From Hydractinia symbiolongicarpus (lineage: Eukaryota; Cnidaria; Hydrozoa; Anthoathecata; Hydractiniidae), in contig NC_079881.1 in NCBI RefSeq assembly GCF_029227915.1, forward strand, positions 7,318,001-7,382,000: DNA of 64,000 bases, in the 5' to 3' direction. This document shows positions 10,601 to 22,274 of this stretch, in pieces. The stretch's first letter is position 1. Every line of letters starts with the position of its first letter. The position numbers were made by a program, and so were the translations under genes. The notes under the pieces are model-generated. The model was given only the letters and a program-made list of their open reading frames with translations. It ran no database searches and was not told where the DNA came from.

Positions 10601-13082
10601 TAGCTGTTACTTTCACTAGGGTGGGAATTTTACAATGTCGACCTAATCAGTGAGATGTAGGAGAAATTAATTTGACACAAAAAAATGTAATTAGCACAAA
10701 GGGACAGATAATAGTTAAAAAACATTCAGCCAAACTTGATTACTTTAAATAGAAAACATATAATCAGTTCTTGTTGCGGAAGATGACTGTAGCTGTTATT
10801 CGTGCATTAAACCACGGAACAAAATGTTTTCATATCGTTTAACTCTGACATCATATATTATGGTATTACTATGGACTCCATCCACCCACTTAATATCCAT
10901 GGTTATTAAATTTTTAATTTAATATAGGATTTATATTAAGCCTCGTGTAATTGGTTAGTTCCTAAGTGATTGTTCAGTTATTGGTGAATTTTTTCAAATT
11001 TTCCCAATATTGAATTTTCAGCTTTTGCTCTTAGGAATTGTATATATATTTTTCTTGACTTCAGAAATCGCCTTCACTAAAACTGTTAACAAAACTAATC
11101 AAACTTAATCATTAAAAACCACAATTAATAACAGAAGGAGTTAAACGGAAAACTATTCAATCTTCGTTTAATGATGTAGTACAACCGAAACAAAAATGAA
11201 TATATCCTTTTTACTTTTATATAGTATCCATTGTTTTTAGAGAACGTGGCAATCAGAAGTTAATTTTAAATTTAAGATTTTCGAATTGTTAGTTTAATTG
11301 TATGACTGGTTTGCTTGTTTGTTTATTTGTTTGGTATTTTTTTCTTTATTTGTTGGTTTTCTTCCTAGAATGTGTTGATTAACTATTCTTTCATCAAGGC
11401 TTGTTTTTTAAAGCAGCTAATATTTTATTTTTAGGACCTAATCACTATAATATGATAAGATCAATTCGAAATGCAATAAAACCTTTCCTGACAACATTGT
11501 TAGAAATGCGTCAAATCTCCATTTAAATTACAGTGCTGCCAATATCTTGCTATTAATAAGATAAAAAAAGACATGAGTCATAACTTTTTGTTGTTTTGAT
11601 AGATTATGACCACAATGTGTGCAATGCACCTACGCTGATCGAAATCCTTTTTTCCTTAGTCTTTACTAATGTCTTGGAAAACCCATAGGAATTGTTGTGA
11701 AGTTAAAATTGCTAGTCGGCGCCCTTTGGAGAAATCCACGGGTTCTCCCGTACGTTTTATATAGCATTTTGTCCGCGGCACTACTATCCAATCAAGACAA
11801 AATACGAGTAATATAATATTACAGATGAACTTCCTCTCACTCAGAAAACTCTTCCTTCGATAGAAAACCAAGGCTAAATGTATATGCCAGATTAAATATT
11901 CCAGGTTGTCTGTCATGTTCAATAAAGGACCTTTATTGTTTTTTACACTTTTTGATGTATATACTCAATACTTATAGTATGTTATTCTTAGCGCATGCAC
12001 TAAGAGAAAGATAACCAAACTGATGCCATATATATGTGGATAATGTAGTTTCCGATGTGCCTAACAGCTCTTATAGAAGGTTTTTGTTAATTTTTTGTGC
12101 AAAGCCTTATGTCAGGTTACCGAGTGTTCATAATAGTTAGCGACGAAACAGCAAAGAAAAAGCGATTTGTGAAATAGAGTGAAAAGCAAGCAATGTGAAT
12201 TATATAATGTGAACCTTCTTAAATTTCATCCTTCACCACTCCACTTTCCTTTTTGCCACACCATCCCAGTTTTTAGAATGTTTGTTTTAACCTTTTTTGT
12301 TAGCTAACTCAACGTTTGACAATCAACCTTAAAAATAAAAGTTGGCCTAAGTGTTTCTTACTATTAATTGTCCAATCTTGTGCGTATTTCATTTCTGTTT
12401 GTTTATTGGTGAAATTATGGTAATATCCCTTCAATTTTAAATTAACAAATGTCCTGGGAGAAAAAGCAAAGAGGGGATTACCTATAGCGTTTAATTAAAT
12501 GCCTCTTTAAAGACAATATTTTAAATCATATTTCTCTAATAACCGCCGCTAGATTTATCACCAATGGAGATAGATGCACTAATTTTATAAAGAGGATGCC
12601 TGTGTAATGAAAACGTAATTATCTTAATGAAGGTCAACTCACAAAGTGCACAACGCAGTTGGTCGTAAATAATCTACCCCTTTTACTATCTTTGTTTCCT
12701 TGAAGTCGATCTTCCTTCTGTTGTTGTACACAAGAAAAGAATTTTTACAAACGCAAAATTTTAAAATACAATGTTGTTAGGAGTGGCGTTTATCAAAAGG
12801 GTGGTGTTTGTTAGCGACGCTCAAAACAGCTTTCTGAACATATTGCAGCATATACTAAACGATATGTTTATCCGAAGAAACACGTTATTTATCGAAAAGT
12901 TGTCATTCAGCAGCATTAGGAATACGTAGTTTGTGTCAATTAAAATTTGGTACAATAAAGAAAAGAAAAAATTTGTATAAAAAAAAGAAAGATTTATACT
13001 CACCTAAACAACCCACAATTCCAATTACAACAGAGACCAATATTATTTTCAAATACATTGCGTGACACCAAGCAAATCTCAT
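7625..13082 (-). CDS. Five-exon secreted protein gene, left copy
   Basis: Coding exons run 13082-13004, 10551-10501, 9436-8577, 8366-8091 and 7930-7625. All introns are GT-AG, and phases 1, 1, 0, 0 match the right copy exactly. The product is about 523 residues. Exon 1 encodes a hydrophobic N-terminus (MYLKIILVSVVIGIVGCLG after a possible upstream Met) that looks like a signal peptide. Exon 2 is short and basic. Exon 3 (287 codons) looks strand-rich, with landmarks LPLPNLVVEN, GVYNLCGTRFLYRI and FKGQGCVQF. Exon 4 carries VIIPATKYLLQSYVLAKYY and DGKIQHGF. Exon 5 is basic with a KCLYCC cluster and ends INDF. I recognise no family. The exon 3-4 junction (WEQQVEV, then VIIPATK and G-F) faintly recalls beta-pore-forming folds, which is weak. 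Against the right copy it lacks three residues near the start of exon 3 and has a different C-terminus. Confidence 0.82.
8885..9058 (-). other. 174-base tract identical between the gene copies (left)
   Basis: Within exon 3 every base equals 59356-59529 of the right copy, synonymous positions included. The flanking mismatches are at 9059 and 8884. Elsewhere in the exon differences come every 10-20 bases. Confidence 0.85.
9868..9900. repeat. Short perfect hairpin, left arm only
   Basis: Two 15-base arms (TATCAAGCATGAAAA and its complement) flank a 3-base loop. It lies in the intron between exons 2 and 3 of the left gene. The right arm at about 58080-58110 has only one arm of the hairpin. Confidence 0.7.
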
Positions 13083-13162
13083 CAAGAATAAATGCAAGAA
13101 TAAATCGTGATAGCTGCTGTTTGACGCTTTAAAGTGATTTAACTAAAATATTATATTTGAGC

Positions 13163-13171
13163 CTATTTATA
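13163..13171 (-). promoter_or_regulatory. TATA box, left gene
   Basis: TATAAATAG read on the minus strand, 81 bases upstream of the start codon. It is flanked by the same bases as in the right arm (ATCACAAATGATATAAATAGG). The position fits a TATA box with a short 5' untranslated region. Confidence 0.55.
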
Positions 13172-13199
13172 TCATTTGTGATACAAAGGAATGTCCAGA

Positions 13200-16100
13200 T
13201 GACAATAGATACGATCTTGATTGTTTTCTTTTTAATCATCGGGAAGGTAAACATTAAGAACCAATTAATCATCCTATATATTAGTGTAGGCAACCATTAT
13301 CGGAAGATAATGAAGACATGATAAAAAACACGCTAGAAACAGGATATAAAGCTATGCCCCGGCTTTGCAATTTGTAAAAAAAAATAACAAGAGAGGTTCA
13401 ATGCCAGCTTAACCACTAAGCGCACAATTGATTTGGGTAAGGGCTTATTGAGCCGATAAACAACTCGAGATATGCTACAAGACTTGTAGATGACAGTTGT
13501 GAGTTTAGGAAAATCACAAATGCAATCCTGATTTGCAGTATCGTGGGAATCAGAAAAGCTGTGAGAAGAATTAATTAAGCGAAATTTTAGGAAACACAAA
13601 GGTAGGGCCTAAAAATAGAAAGAAAATTGCTACTAAGGCGTCAAAAGATACATACGTGATAAAATGAGCATGGCAAATCCTTCTAACCTTTGTGAACTTT
13701 AGCAATCACCAATTTTATTTTCCCTGATTAGCGCAATCAGTTTAAACTTCTACTTATGACGCTTCTTAGAAGAAAGCGAGAACGAAAATTTTCTAGTTCC
13801 CTAATTATAATTTGATGAGAGGATATGGAAAGTTAAAAAAAAAAAAAATATATATATATATAGGTATAATCTTGGTTATAAAATATTAAGGGAAGAGGGT
13901 AATTGAAAATTCCATATGTATTTTGTCTAATATCGTAAAAGCTGCAAAAGTATCTGTGACAATGTATTGTATGTAATATTGTACAATTCATTGTGTACAA
14001 TTATGTTAGAAAAGGATAAAAATAAATCACACCCTTCATCTGATAGTACTTTAATGTGTACGAAACAAAAGACATACTCAGAACACAAAGAACATACTCA
14101 ATTCATTTGAAATTTATTCAATAGGGACCTCCTGCTAGTTTTTTCAAATCAAACCGATTTGATTCCAACAGTTTTTCCACCTTTGAAATCACAATATATT
14201 GTGCATTGTTGTTACATCTGCACATTATCATTATTATTACGAATATTTATACAGGATATAGCCTCTTCAGTGGTGGAAGCACTTATTAACGTGGGTCCTT
14301 CACATTGCATGGGTTAACCTGTAGTTGTGGTATTGAAACAAAGAACCTTTTAAAGTCAAATATACAATATATAAAAAAACGTAGTTACTTCTTTACAGCT
14401 ATTTACTTTCGATTGCGTGCCTTTGTGTGTAATTGCGTATGTTTCTACCTTTGTGTGCGTGTGTTTTTGTTAGAAAACATCTCTTTTATGGCATTTTATC
14501 AAATCTCATATGGAAGTTGCTAGTATCGAAACTTCATTGATTTGAAATTGTTTCGACTTGGACATATTCCACCTGATATTATATTATAAATTTCAAACTT
14601 AATTAAAATTTAATAGATAATTGTACAATTGTGATTAAAAACTTTGTTAGTTCAAAACATTTTACTTAAAAAATAATCATGGTTTAACTTCATAGAAATG
14701 TGGCAATATTCATTATTTGATATACCTATTATAAATGGTCAATTTTTTGAGTTTGAAAGCTTCTGATATTGGACTGTATCAGTAATATATTATGGAGGTT
14801 GGACATTACTTTCATACAAATCCTAAAAGAATTCAAATTACAACGTAGATTTTCTCATGACCTTGTAAAGATATTGATAATTTAAACATGCCAGTTTATA
14901 TATCTACACATAAAAAATTCAAACAAAGCCAATATTATTTGTTATATTTCTATAAATTCTTCTTTAATAGCTTGTGTCTAATCAAAATTAACAGACGATT
15001 TTGATAAAACTCTACAACATGAAAAGTGACCTGTGAGTGTGTGAACAAAAATGTATTCGTTCTTTATATTTCATAGTGTATTATCAATAATAAAGTTAAA
15101 AAGTATAGCTCTATCATAAATGCTTTCCCCATGATTATAAAACTCTAAATGTTCTTTGGCAACAGGCAATGTTATGATTGCAAACCAGTGTTTAATGTTA
15201 CCACAGAATTGACTATAATATTAAATGAGAGACTTCTATGTAAGGAAACATTGTACTGAATGTGACCCCACTTGCGTGGCTTGTGGCCACACAGTTAGGA
15301 TAATGTATATTTATTTTTATCTAACCAAATGATCATAAATCAATGACACTTCCCTAAGTTTCTTATGTCAACATATATGTTGGCGTAACTAAGCAAAAAA
15401 GAAATACAACATTTATTTTTTTATCACACTGTTTTATAATATCCTATGTAGAAATTTTATGATTATACAATAGCGTGATGCAAAAAAAATTGGAATGAAT
15501 ATTTTTACAAAAATATGATTACCTTATGAACAATAATCTCCTAGGAAAGGATAGATATAAAATACGATTTCACTAAACGTTTTTAGTGTAATTTTACTGT
15601 AAAATGAACTTAAATTATTTTTACCTTTTTATTTTGTTATTAGTGACTTATACGTAAGTTGAGCTGGTGGCGATGAAAACGTTTATGATCACTAAGGACA
15701 AAAGTAACAACGTAAATCTTCTTTATTATCATGTTGGGCATGCAAATTTAACTGTAAATGACAGAAAAGTTCCCTACATATACTGGATATTCATGATTTA
15801 TTTAATTTTTGTAGTTACCATGATTTTAATTTGTACATTCTTATAAAATAAACTTTAAACCTTTTGAACTAGTTAGCCAGCTACATCCTTCGAAATTTTG
15901 CATAAAAACATATAAATCTATTGTACATAAAGCCAATTTAAACAACAAAAATGACTTTATAATATTTTAAGAGGTATTAATTACCTTCTTAAAGTTATTA
16001 CGATAGCATTTTTACCAAATAAAGCTCTGCGTGTTGACTCTCTTCCCTCGTCAGACCAAACTTTAGATTTCCTGTTATTAAATATAGTTTACAGACCGTA

Positions 16101-17750
16101 GCTTATTTTACCGCCTTACTTAAGGAAAAAGTTTTTTTTTTAGAAAAAATAAATAAAACGGTAGCTAATTCTTCATAACAAAACTAACTATTCAAAAAAT
16201 AAACAGGTTGTTTAGACGTCTTTGTTTGTATATTACTTGAACCTTGACCTTTTAAGTAGTTCGTTTATTACACACTATTCCTCGTAAATTACTGGGATTG
16301 AGCTTATTAAATCGTTTCGTAGCCCCTTTGAAGGAGATTTACATTTATTCACTATGTTTTTTATAGTTTGGCTTTTCTAAATACTGCAGGTCTTGATATA
16401 CTTGCAGAGAAGTCGAAAAATGAAAAGCATAAAAGTATAGTTTTCTTTTTGGTGTGCTTTCGGCTACTTCTCAACCACTTTCAAACAAAATAAATATGAT
16501 TTTTAAAATCCTCACGGGAAACTCGATAAAATGTGAAACCTTTAGATTCATACAGCAAACAAATAACCTGTTATAACAGGTTTTTAATTTTGTATTAATT
16601 TACCTCCGCTTGAAACAGTACAAGTAGAAAAGACTTTCACCGTAACAGTAACACATCATAACAACATTTTGGCGTGTCAAATCAAGTTGAGAATTTATAC
16701 ACACGCCGATTCAATGATGCTGAATATGATTGTAAAGGGGTGGGAATTTTGCGCTATTTTGATTTAAGGAGTTCTAATTGACAAACTTTCTGTCTGCGAA
16801 ACATATTTGGCTTGATACTAAATTAGTTTTATAAACTTCAAAAAATTGGGATAGGTCGTCTGCCTGTACAAAGTATATTTATTATTAGTATGTCTAAAAA
16901 TCAAACTGTTGTAAGGATATTCTGCGGGACGTACAAAATGGTCAGGACGGTATATTTTTCTGAATCTGTTACAAACCCTGCACAGTCGATAACTACTTTT
17001 TTTAGAAACGCAAGAATTAAAGCTATCCTAAATATATGATTTGGACGAATTTTCTACCGCCAACGACTGTTTATGAATATTTGTCCCTTGTTCGTGTGAT
17101 AAACTTTACTTTGACTTAACAATGAACTATACACTAACAAATGATGTGCTTATTCGTGGGTGTTTTTGAAGTACAGCCAAAAGTTTTATCGTTAAATCCT
17201 ACACACCAAGGGAACTTATTGGTTAGAGTGTTTTTTAACGAAGTACTAATGTTGCATAACCGAATTTAGAAAGGTAAACCTACTTCAAATTTATCTGCAG
17301 AAAATTTTAACAATCTTATTAATTCATCTAATCGACTCCTAATTGGTCAATTAATTAGTCATTCTGTTTCGAAAACAAGAATTACTTATTCGTAAATTAA
17401 AAAGGTATGCGAAATTGTTCAATGGCGTGACATATAATGTTGAAGCCCAAACAATGAAAAGGTAAAAATAACAGCTTTAATATTAATTACGAAAATTATA
17501 AAACGAGTTTAAAAAAGTTCAAATTTTTATTATTAAAGCTTTTTGTACATTAAGAAAATTGTTGATACCTACCTGGTTACTCCAGGAAAAACCTACCTTA
17601 TTGTCCCAAAGCGAAAACATGTTACAAATTCTTAAAAATACTGATTATTGTACCGGCATTGGATCTCATGTATTTATAACTTGGAAGACAAGAACAAAAG
17701 TAATTTGTTTCTTTAAAAGACATAAGCACTCATTAATCACTAGCAATTTA
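13200..17750. other. Paired intergenic arm sequence, left
   Basis: This pairs with about 48.96-53.3 kb of the right arm except for roughly 0.65 kb around 14.33-15.0 kb that I could not match. The right arm in turn carries an element at 50805-51495 that is absent here. Microsatellites occur at 13835-13862. Open frames in this region do not keep the same frame in both arms, so no gene is supported. Confidence 0.45.
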
Positions 17751-17754
17751 TGAG

Positions 17755-18180
17755 TTCTTCTGAAGAAAAGTATATTAGCGAAACCAAACCTAATTTGTGT
17801 GTTGGATAGAACGAGCATGAAAAACTTCAGGGAAAATCTGATCCAACGAGGTACACTGTGATTAAATCTGTACATGTTTTTTTTAAAAGAATGTCCATCT
17901 AAGAACAGGAAACGTTAAGTATTAGAAACATTTTCTATTAGACCGTTCTTACCTACAATCAATGATTAACTAGCTATTAGGTTTCTGCGGTTGTTGAGAA
18001 GTGATGTAACATAAGTTCTTATCTGCACATATGTAAATTTGATTTAAGTTGCTTATATTGTCTGATGATCGAATACTGAAAAGTTATGACCATTAAAATA
18101 TAATTTCGCAAGAACAAGGGCCGTTTTAATCACTTTACAATAAAAGCACGAAAATATTATAATAAAATATAAAATATTTT
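17755..18180. repeat. Single partial copy of the right-arm tandem unit
   Basis: This matches, inverted, the second half of the 0.94 kb unit at 46154-48958. It reads from AGTTCTTCTGAAGAAAAGTA through the TTAATCATTGATTGT segment to AAGGGCCGTTTTAATCACTT. The first half of the unit is absent here. Confidence 0.65.
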
Positions 18181-18585
18181 AATGCTATGATACCACAAAA
18201 TAAGCAGGAGTGGAGAGTGATTAAAATCGAACCCTGAGCTTGATAATCCCAGCAACGCTTCTCCATGGTAGATACAAAAAGTCTGGCACAAACTTATTGA
18301 TTTATAGTAGGACAAAAGCAGGAGGAAAGGGGAGGTGAAATAAGTAGAGCGAAATGAATCTGAAATCACTAGTTGTGGGGTGTGGATTTATTGGGTAGAG
18401 AAACAGCAAGGTTAGATACTTTCAGTTAAATTACATGTGACTTAAATATCACATGGGTCTTGATTCTTGCTTTGCTGTTCGTAATAAATTACTAATGGAA
18501 GCAGTGTTAAAAATAAACAATCGGCAGGGAGGGGATCCCTATAAATTTTTACTTATGTGATAATTGTTACGTTGTTGACACAGTA

Positions 18586-19298
18586 TTAACCGTATTCGGT
18601 CCGGGGTTTTTCGAACATACTATGGCCAGGAGGGGGCGGAATCCGCCTCCGCCCCTCAATAACTTTTCATAGGGTTGTTCAATTTGAATCAAACTTGGCA
18701 CACTTATAGTACGTATTAAAAGAAACAAAATGGCAGCAATAAATTTTTGCTTGCGTCAGCACATTTTCTGTGACGTCATTAGAAGGTTGAAATTTGTTAA
18801 AAATGCCACTACCTGCATAAAATATAATTACTTATGTTCCAGAGCGAACTTTTGCATTCTTCTTGAAGTTTCTGTAAGCTAAATAAAAGTTATTTAACAT
18901 ATTTTCCGGCTTTTACGTGGATCGCGTAAACAATTGCCAAAAATTGCTCGAAAATCCGCTTTTTCCGATTTTCGGGAAAGATCCGCCAAAATCGGGAAAT
19001 CAGATTAGTCACGTGTCCAAATTATGCAAAATGGTTCTTCTTAATAAAACAAAGTTGTGTTGAAAGTTTAAAGTTCTAGGGATAGTCCTAACAGGAGTTA
19101 TTAAGTTTTCCTCAATATAAGGATTTCATAGAGATATTCAGGGGTAGTTTCGAGTAATGTCTAATAGATAAATATTGAAAGTCAGTTAATTCATAGCTAT
19201 ATAACATAGCAATAAGGAGTTATTTAAAAAGCCGTGAGCGGGGGCGGAATCCGCACCCCCCCCCCTTCCCCCCCCCCCCCATGGACCGAATAGGTTAA
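18586..19298. mobile_element. MITE-like element with GGTCC-type terminal repeats (copy 1)
   Basis: The left end reads TTAACCGTATTCGGTCC and the right end, reverse-complemented, reads TTAACCTATTCGGTCC. These are terminal inverted repeats of about 16 bases around 0.7 kb. The interior has GC-rich GGCGGAATCCGCC motifs near both ends, a C-rich run at 19254-19280 and no coding frame. Related copies are at 50805-51495 and, more diverged, 42886-43312. Its position does not pair with the right-arm copy, so the two inserted independently. Confidence 0.7.
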
Positions 19299-20093
19299 GT
19301 ATATCGAACATATATATGTCACGGGAAATGTGATACATTCAGAAATTATGTATAATGCAGGTTCTTATGCGAACAGTTATACATAACACCTGTTTAAATA
19401 TGCACAACCTGCAATTTATCATATTTTCCGGAACTATATATAATAAATAACAATTTTACTTCTCTTAATGGCATGGTGGAAACGGAATCTAAAATGTCCC
19501 ATATTTCCTACTGCAACCACAGACCTTTTAAAAGAAATAAAATTGTCATAGATCTTTATCAAAAATTTGCAAAAAAGAAACGATTTTTTACCTTGGGATA
19601 ATACACTGCATTGACATGGCAATTTCTCCTACACAATTTGAAAAAAGACAAAAGTTCAACAAAATTGTAGCTGTTCATGACTTTTTAGATACGCAGAAAA
19701 TGTCCGTCATGCTTTAGGTATCACATACAAAATGTTGATGGTAAGATTATGATGAAGAAACCTAGGCTACTGAGACCTTTGCTTGGTTCCTTACAAAATG
19801 CGTTATAGCTTTGTAGGCAACATTTTCACAATAGAGAACAATGATTTGCATTTCCGGGAGGTAATAATTGTTTATACTAAATCAAATCTGGTTTCATGAC
19901 AGCAGTGTAAATGACCAGCATGAGAAACACAAATGGCGCCAGGCGCGGATTTAGACTAGGTCAACCCTGTCACGCGACGTAGTAAGAAATGCAGAGGATC
20001 GAAGTGGAATTCTGTCAAACTTACCCGGAATCTGAAGATCGAAATATTCCGCCTTGTTTTTGCTACTTTTCGTTACTATCTCATAACGCGAAT

Positions 20094-20395
20094 TGGATCA
20101 ACCTATGTTGGCCTGACCTGTGTTAGCCAGTCTTGGCCCGTGAGGCTTTTACCTTTGACTGAGGATCAACCTATGTGGGGCTGACCTATTTTTAGTCAGA
20201 AATTCTGAACTCAGTCAGTCTTGGCTCTAGGTTATCCCGTTAGGCTTTCACCGTGCACTAGAATCAACCGATGTGGGCCTGACTTATTTTTAGTCAAAAA
20301 TTCTGAAGTCAGCCAGTCTTGGCTCTAGGTTATCCCGTGGACAAGAATCAACCTATTTCAGCCTGACCTATTTTTAGTCAGACAGTCCTGAAAAA
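20094..20395. repeat. Irregular tandem repeat inside the hAT-like element
   Basis: A unit containing ATCAACCTATGT, GCCTGACCTATTTTTAGTCA and CAGTCTTGGCTCTAGG occurs about four times, at 70-100 base spacing. Internal subterminal repeats are common in non-autonomous DNA transposons. Confidence 0.65.
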
Positions 20396-22200
20396 ACCTG
20401 TCAAAATAGTTTCTATGTATTAATAAGGCTTGTAGGGCGCTTTGGTATAAATATCAGTAGGGCATATGGAAGATTCTTTCCGTTCTCAAAATGGCTTGCA
20501 AGAGCATGAGAGAGCGTGTAAAGTTAGTTTTCAAAAACGTATATTTTGATGAGCTACCTCAAATATACGCTAAATTAAGTGTTGCAAAACAACTTACTTA
20601 TGGTTTTATCCGAAGAAATTGCTATGGAGAGTATCCCTTGCTGCCTATGTGAAATGAGAGAAGGATAGTTGGACAATTACATCGAAGTGAGTTGTTTATG
20701 TTTATTTTTTGTTGTTTCTATATTAGCCATGCGTTTTTGTTACTATGACCACCATATCGTAGTAGCTTATGTAGCTAGCTAGGGAGCTAAATGCTATTTT
20801 TTTTAAACTCATGCATTTTATCAGGTAAGAATACACCTTTACGATAATTCAATTGTACATGCGTTTCTACGGCTTTCCATCGTTTTACAATATCGTAAAA
20901 AAGGAGGTGAAAATCGTGTTTTTATGAGAGTTTGTTAGAGACGAAAGCGTCACAGGATTTTTTTATATTTTCTGCAGAAAAGTTGTCAAAGCATGACAAA
21001 AGTTCATTGTTGCTTGCACCAAACAGTCAGGGTGAACTAATTAGCCGATGCAAGATAATTAAACATCTTGTAAAAAATCTGACAATTTTATTAATTTTTT
21101 GTTTGCCTTTTTTTGTTTTAATTTGAAATTTTTGGATTTGTCAAACAAAACAATGACGGATTCTTTTCTAATTAGACTGTCCAAGAAGAAATTCAAATTC
21201 AACAATTTGGATAATAAATGATATTGTTGAATTCAATATTAATCGATTTCGACAAAATACATCCTGTTATCGTCCACAGACTTTACAGTAATGTATCGCC
21301 TGCTTAGTACGTTACCTGTTTAATAAAGATATCAAAAGCCAGCTTGGTTAAATTTATATACATGTATTTATATACATAATATAACTTGTGCATCACATGG
21401 CATTGATTTGTGTCTTTTTAATTCCCTCTTTAAATCAAAGAGGCAAAGAGAGGTTAAAGAGATAATTAAACAACCTGGTGTTAATCCAGTTTATGGTAAA
21501 ATTGTATTCATGTTTCTTATTTTTAAAACTACTTTCTTTTTTAGATCAGCTGTTATCCAACCATGCGCCATCAGCATTTTCAAAGAATCGTTAACAAGAG
21601 AGTATATTTTGAAGGCATAAAAACTGAAATATTCAAATGCTAATATGTATTTATTGCTGAATTAATTGAATAATAATTCATTAAAATTAAACTTGTTTAA
21701 AAGTTAATATATTCGAATCATGTTCATACATAACAAAATTTGTATCCTGGAATTTTCAGAATTTTCCAGATCAGTATTGAAAATATCCAGTTAAAGTTTT
21801 TACTATTATTTTAGAATACTATATATTTGTAAAAATTATTATTCTTAATTTTTTATATATTAAGTTGTATTTTAACATTGCAGGTTAGTTACAATAATAA
21901 TTGAGAATTAGATACTCAATGATTTGTTTACCCCATTATTCTCCGTTTTCAAGGCCTACTTCAAATTTTAGAATCTTCCGAGCTAATGACGAAATCTTCA
22001 AGCCGCAGGGCTTTTTGTTTTCTATTTGAAGTGTTTATACGGGGCTGCAATATTTATGAGAATGTTTTGTTTCTGTTATCAATGTCTAAAACGTCTGTAT
22101 ACGAGGTTGTTTTTTGTTCCCGTTTAAACCTATTTCAGGGTTCGCAAAGCCCGTTTTAGTGAAAGCTTACAGCGCCCCCAAGACCCCCAGCTGTATATTA

Positions 22201-22253
22201 AAATTTTCTTAGTAGGTCATGAGGCGCAGCGTCATGACCTACTAAGAAAATTT
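22201..22253. repeat. Subterminal hairpin of the hAT-like element
   Basis: Two perfect 22-base arms (22201-22222 and 22232-22253) surround a 9-base loop, GGCGCAGCG. It lies 16 bases inside the transposon end. Confidence 0.8.
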
Positions 22254-22274
22254 GCTAGATCCGCCCCTGGGCGC

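Larger units (their letters stand above)
19940..22269. mobile_element. hAT-like DNA transposon, 2.33 kb, left arm only
   Basis: Ends are CAGGCGCGGATTTAG and CTAGATCCGCCCCTG, imperfect terminal inverted repeats of the CAGGGGCGGATC type that I associate with hAT elements. GGCGC flanks it on both sides (19935-19939 and 22270-22274). The right arm gives the empty site: around 42215-42235 it runs straight from the CACAAATG side into GACGCAGTT with no insert. The flanking repeat looks like 5-6 bases against the usual 8 for hAT, perhaps through mutation. The interior has a tandem cluster at 20094-20395, a hairpin at 22201-22253 and scattered short frames (for example 20490-20651, starting MACKSMRERVKLVFKN). 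I see no recognisable transposase, so it is probably non-autonomous or has captured host sequence. Confidence 0.72.
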
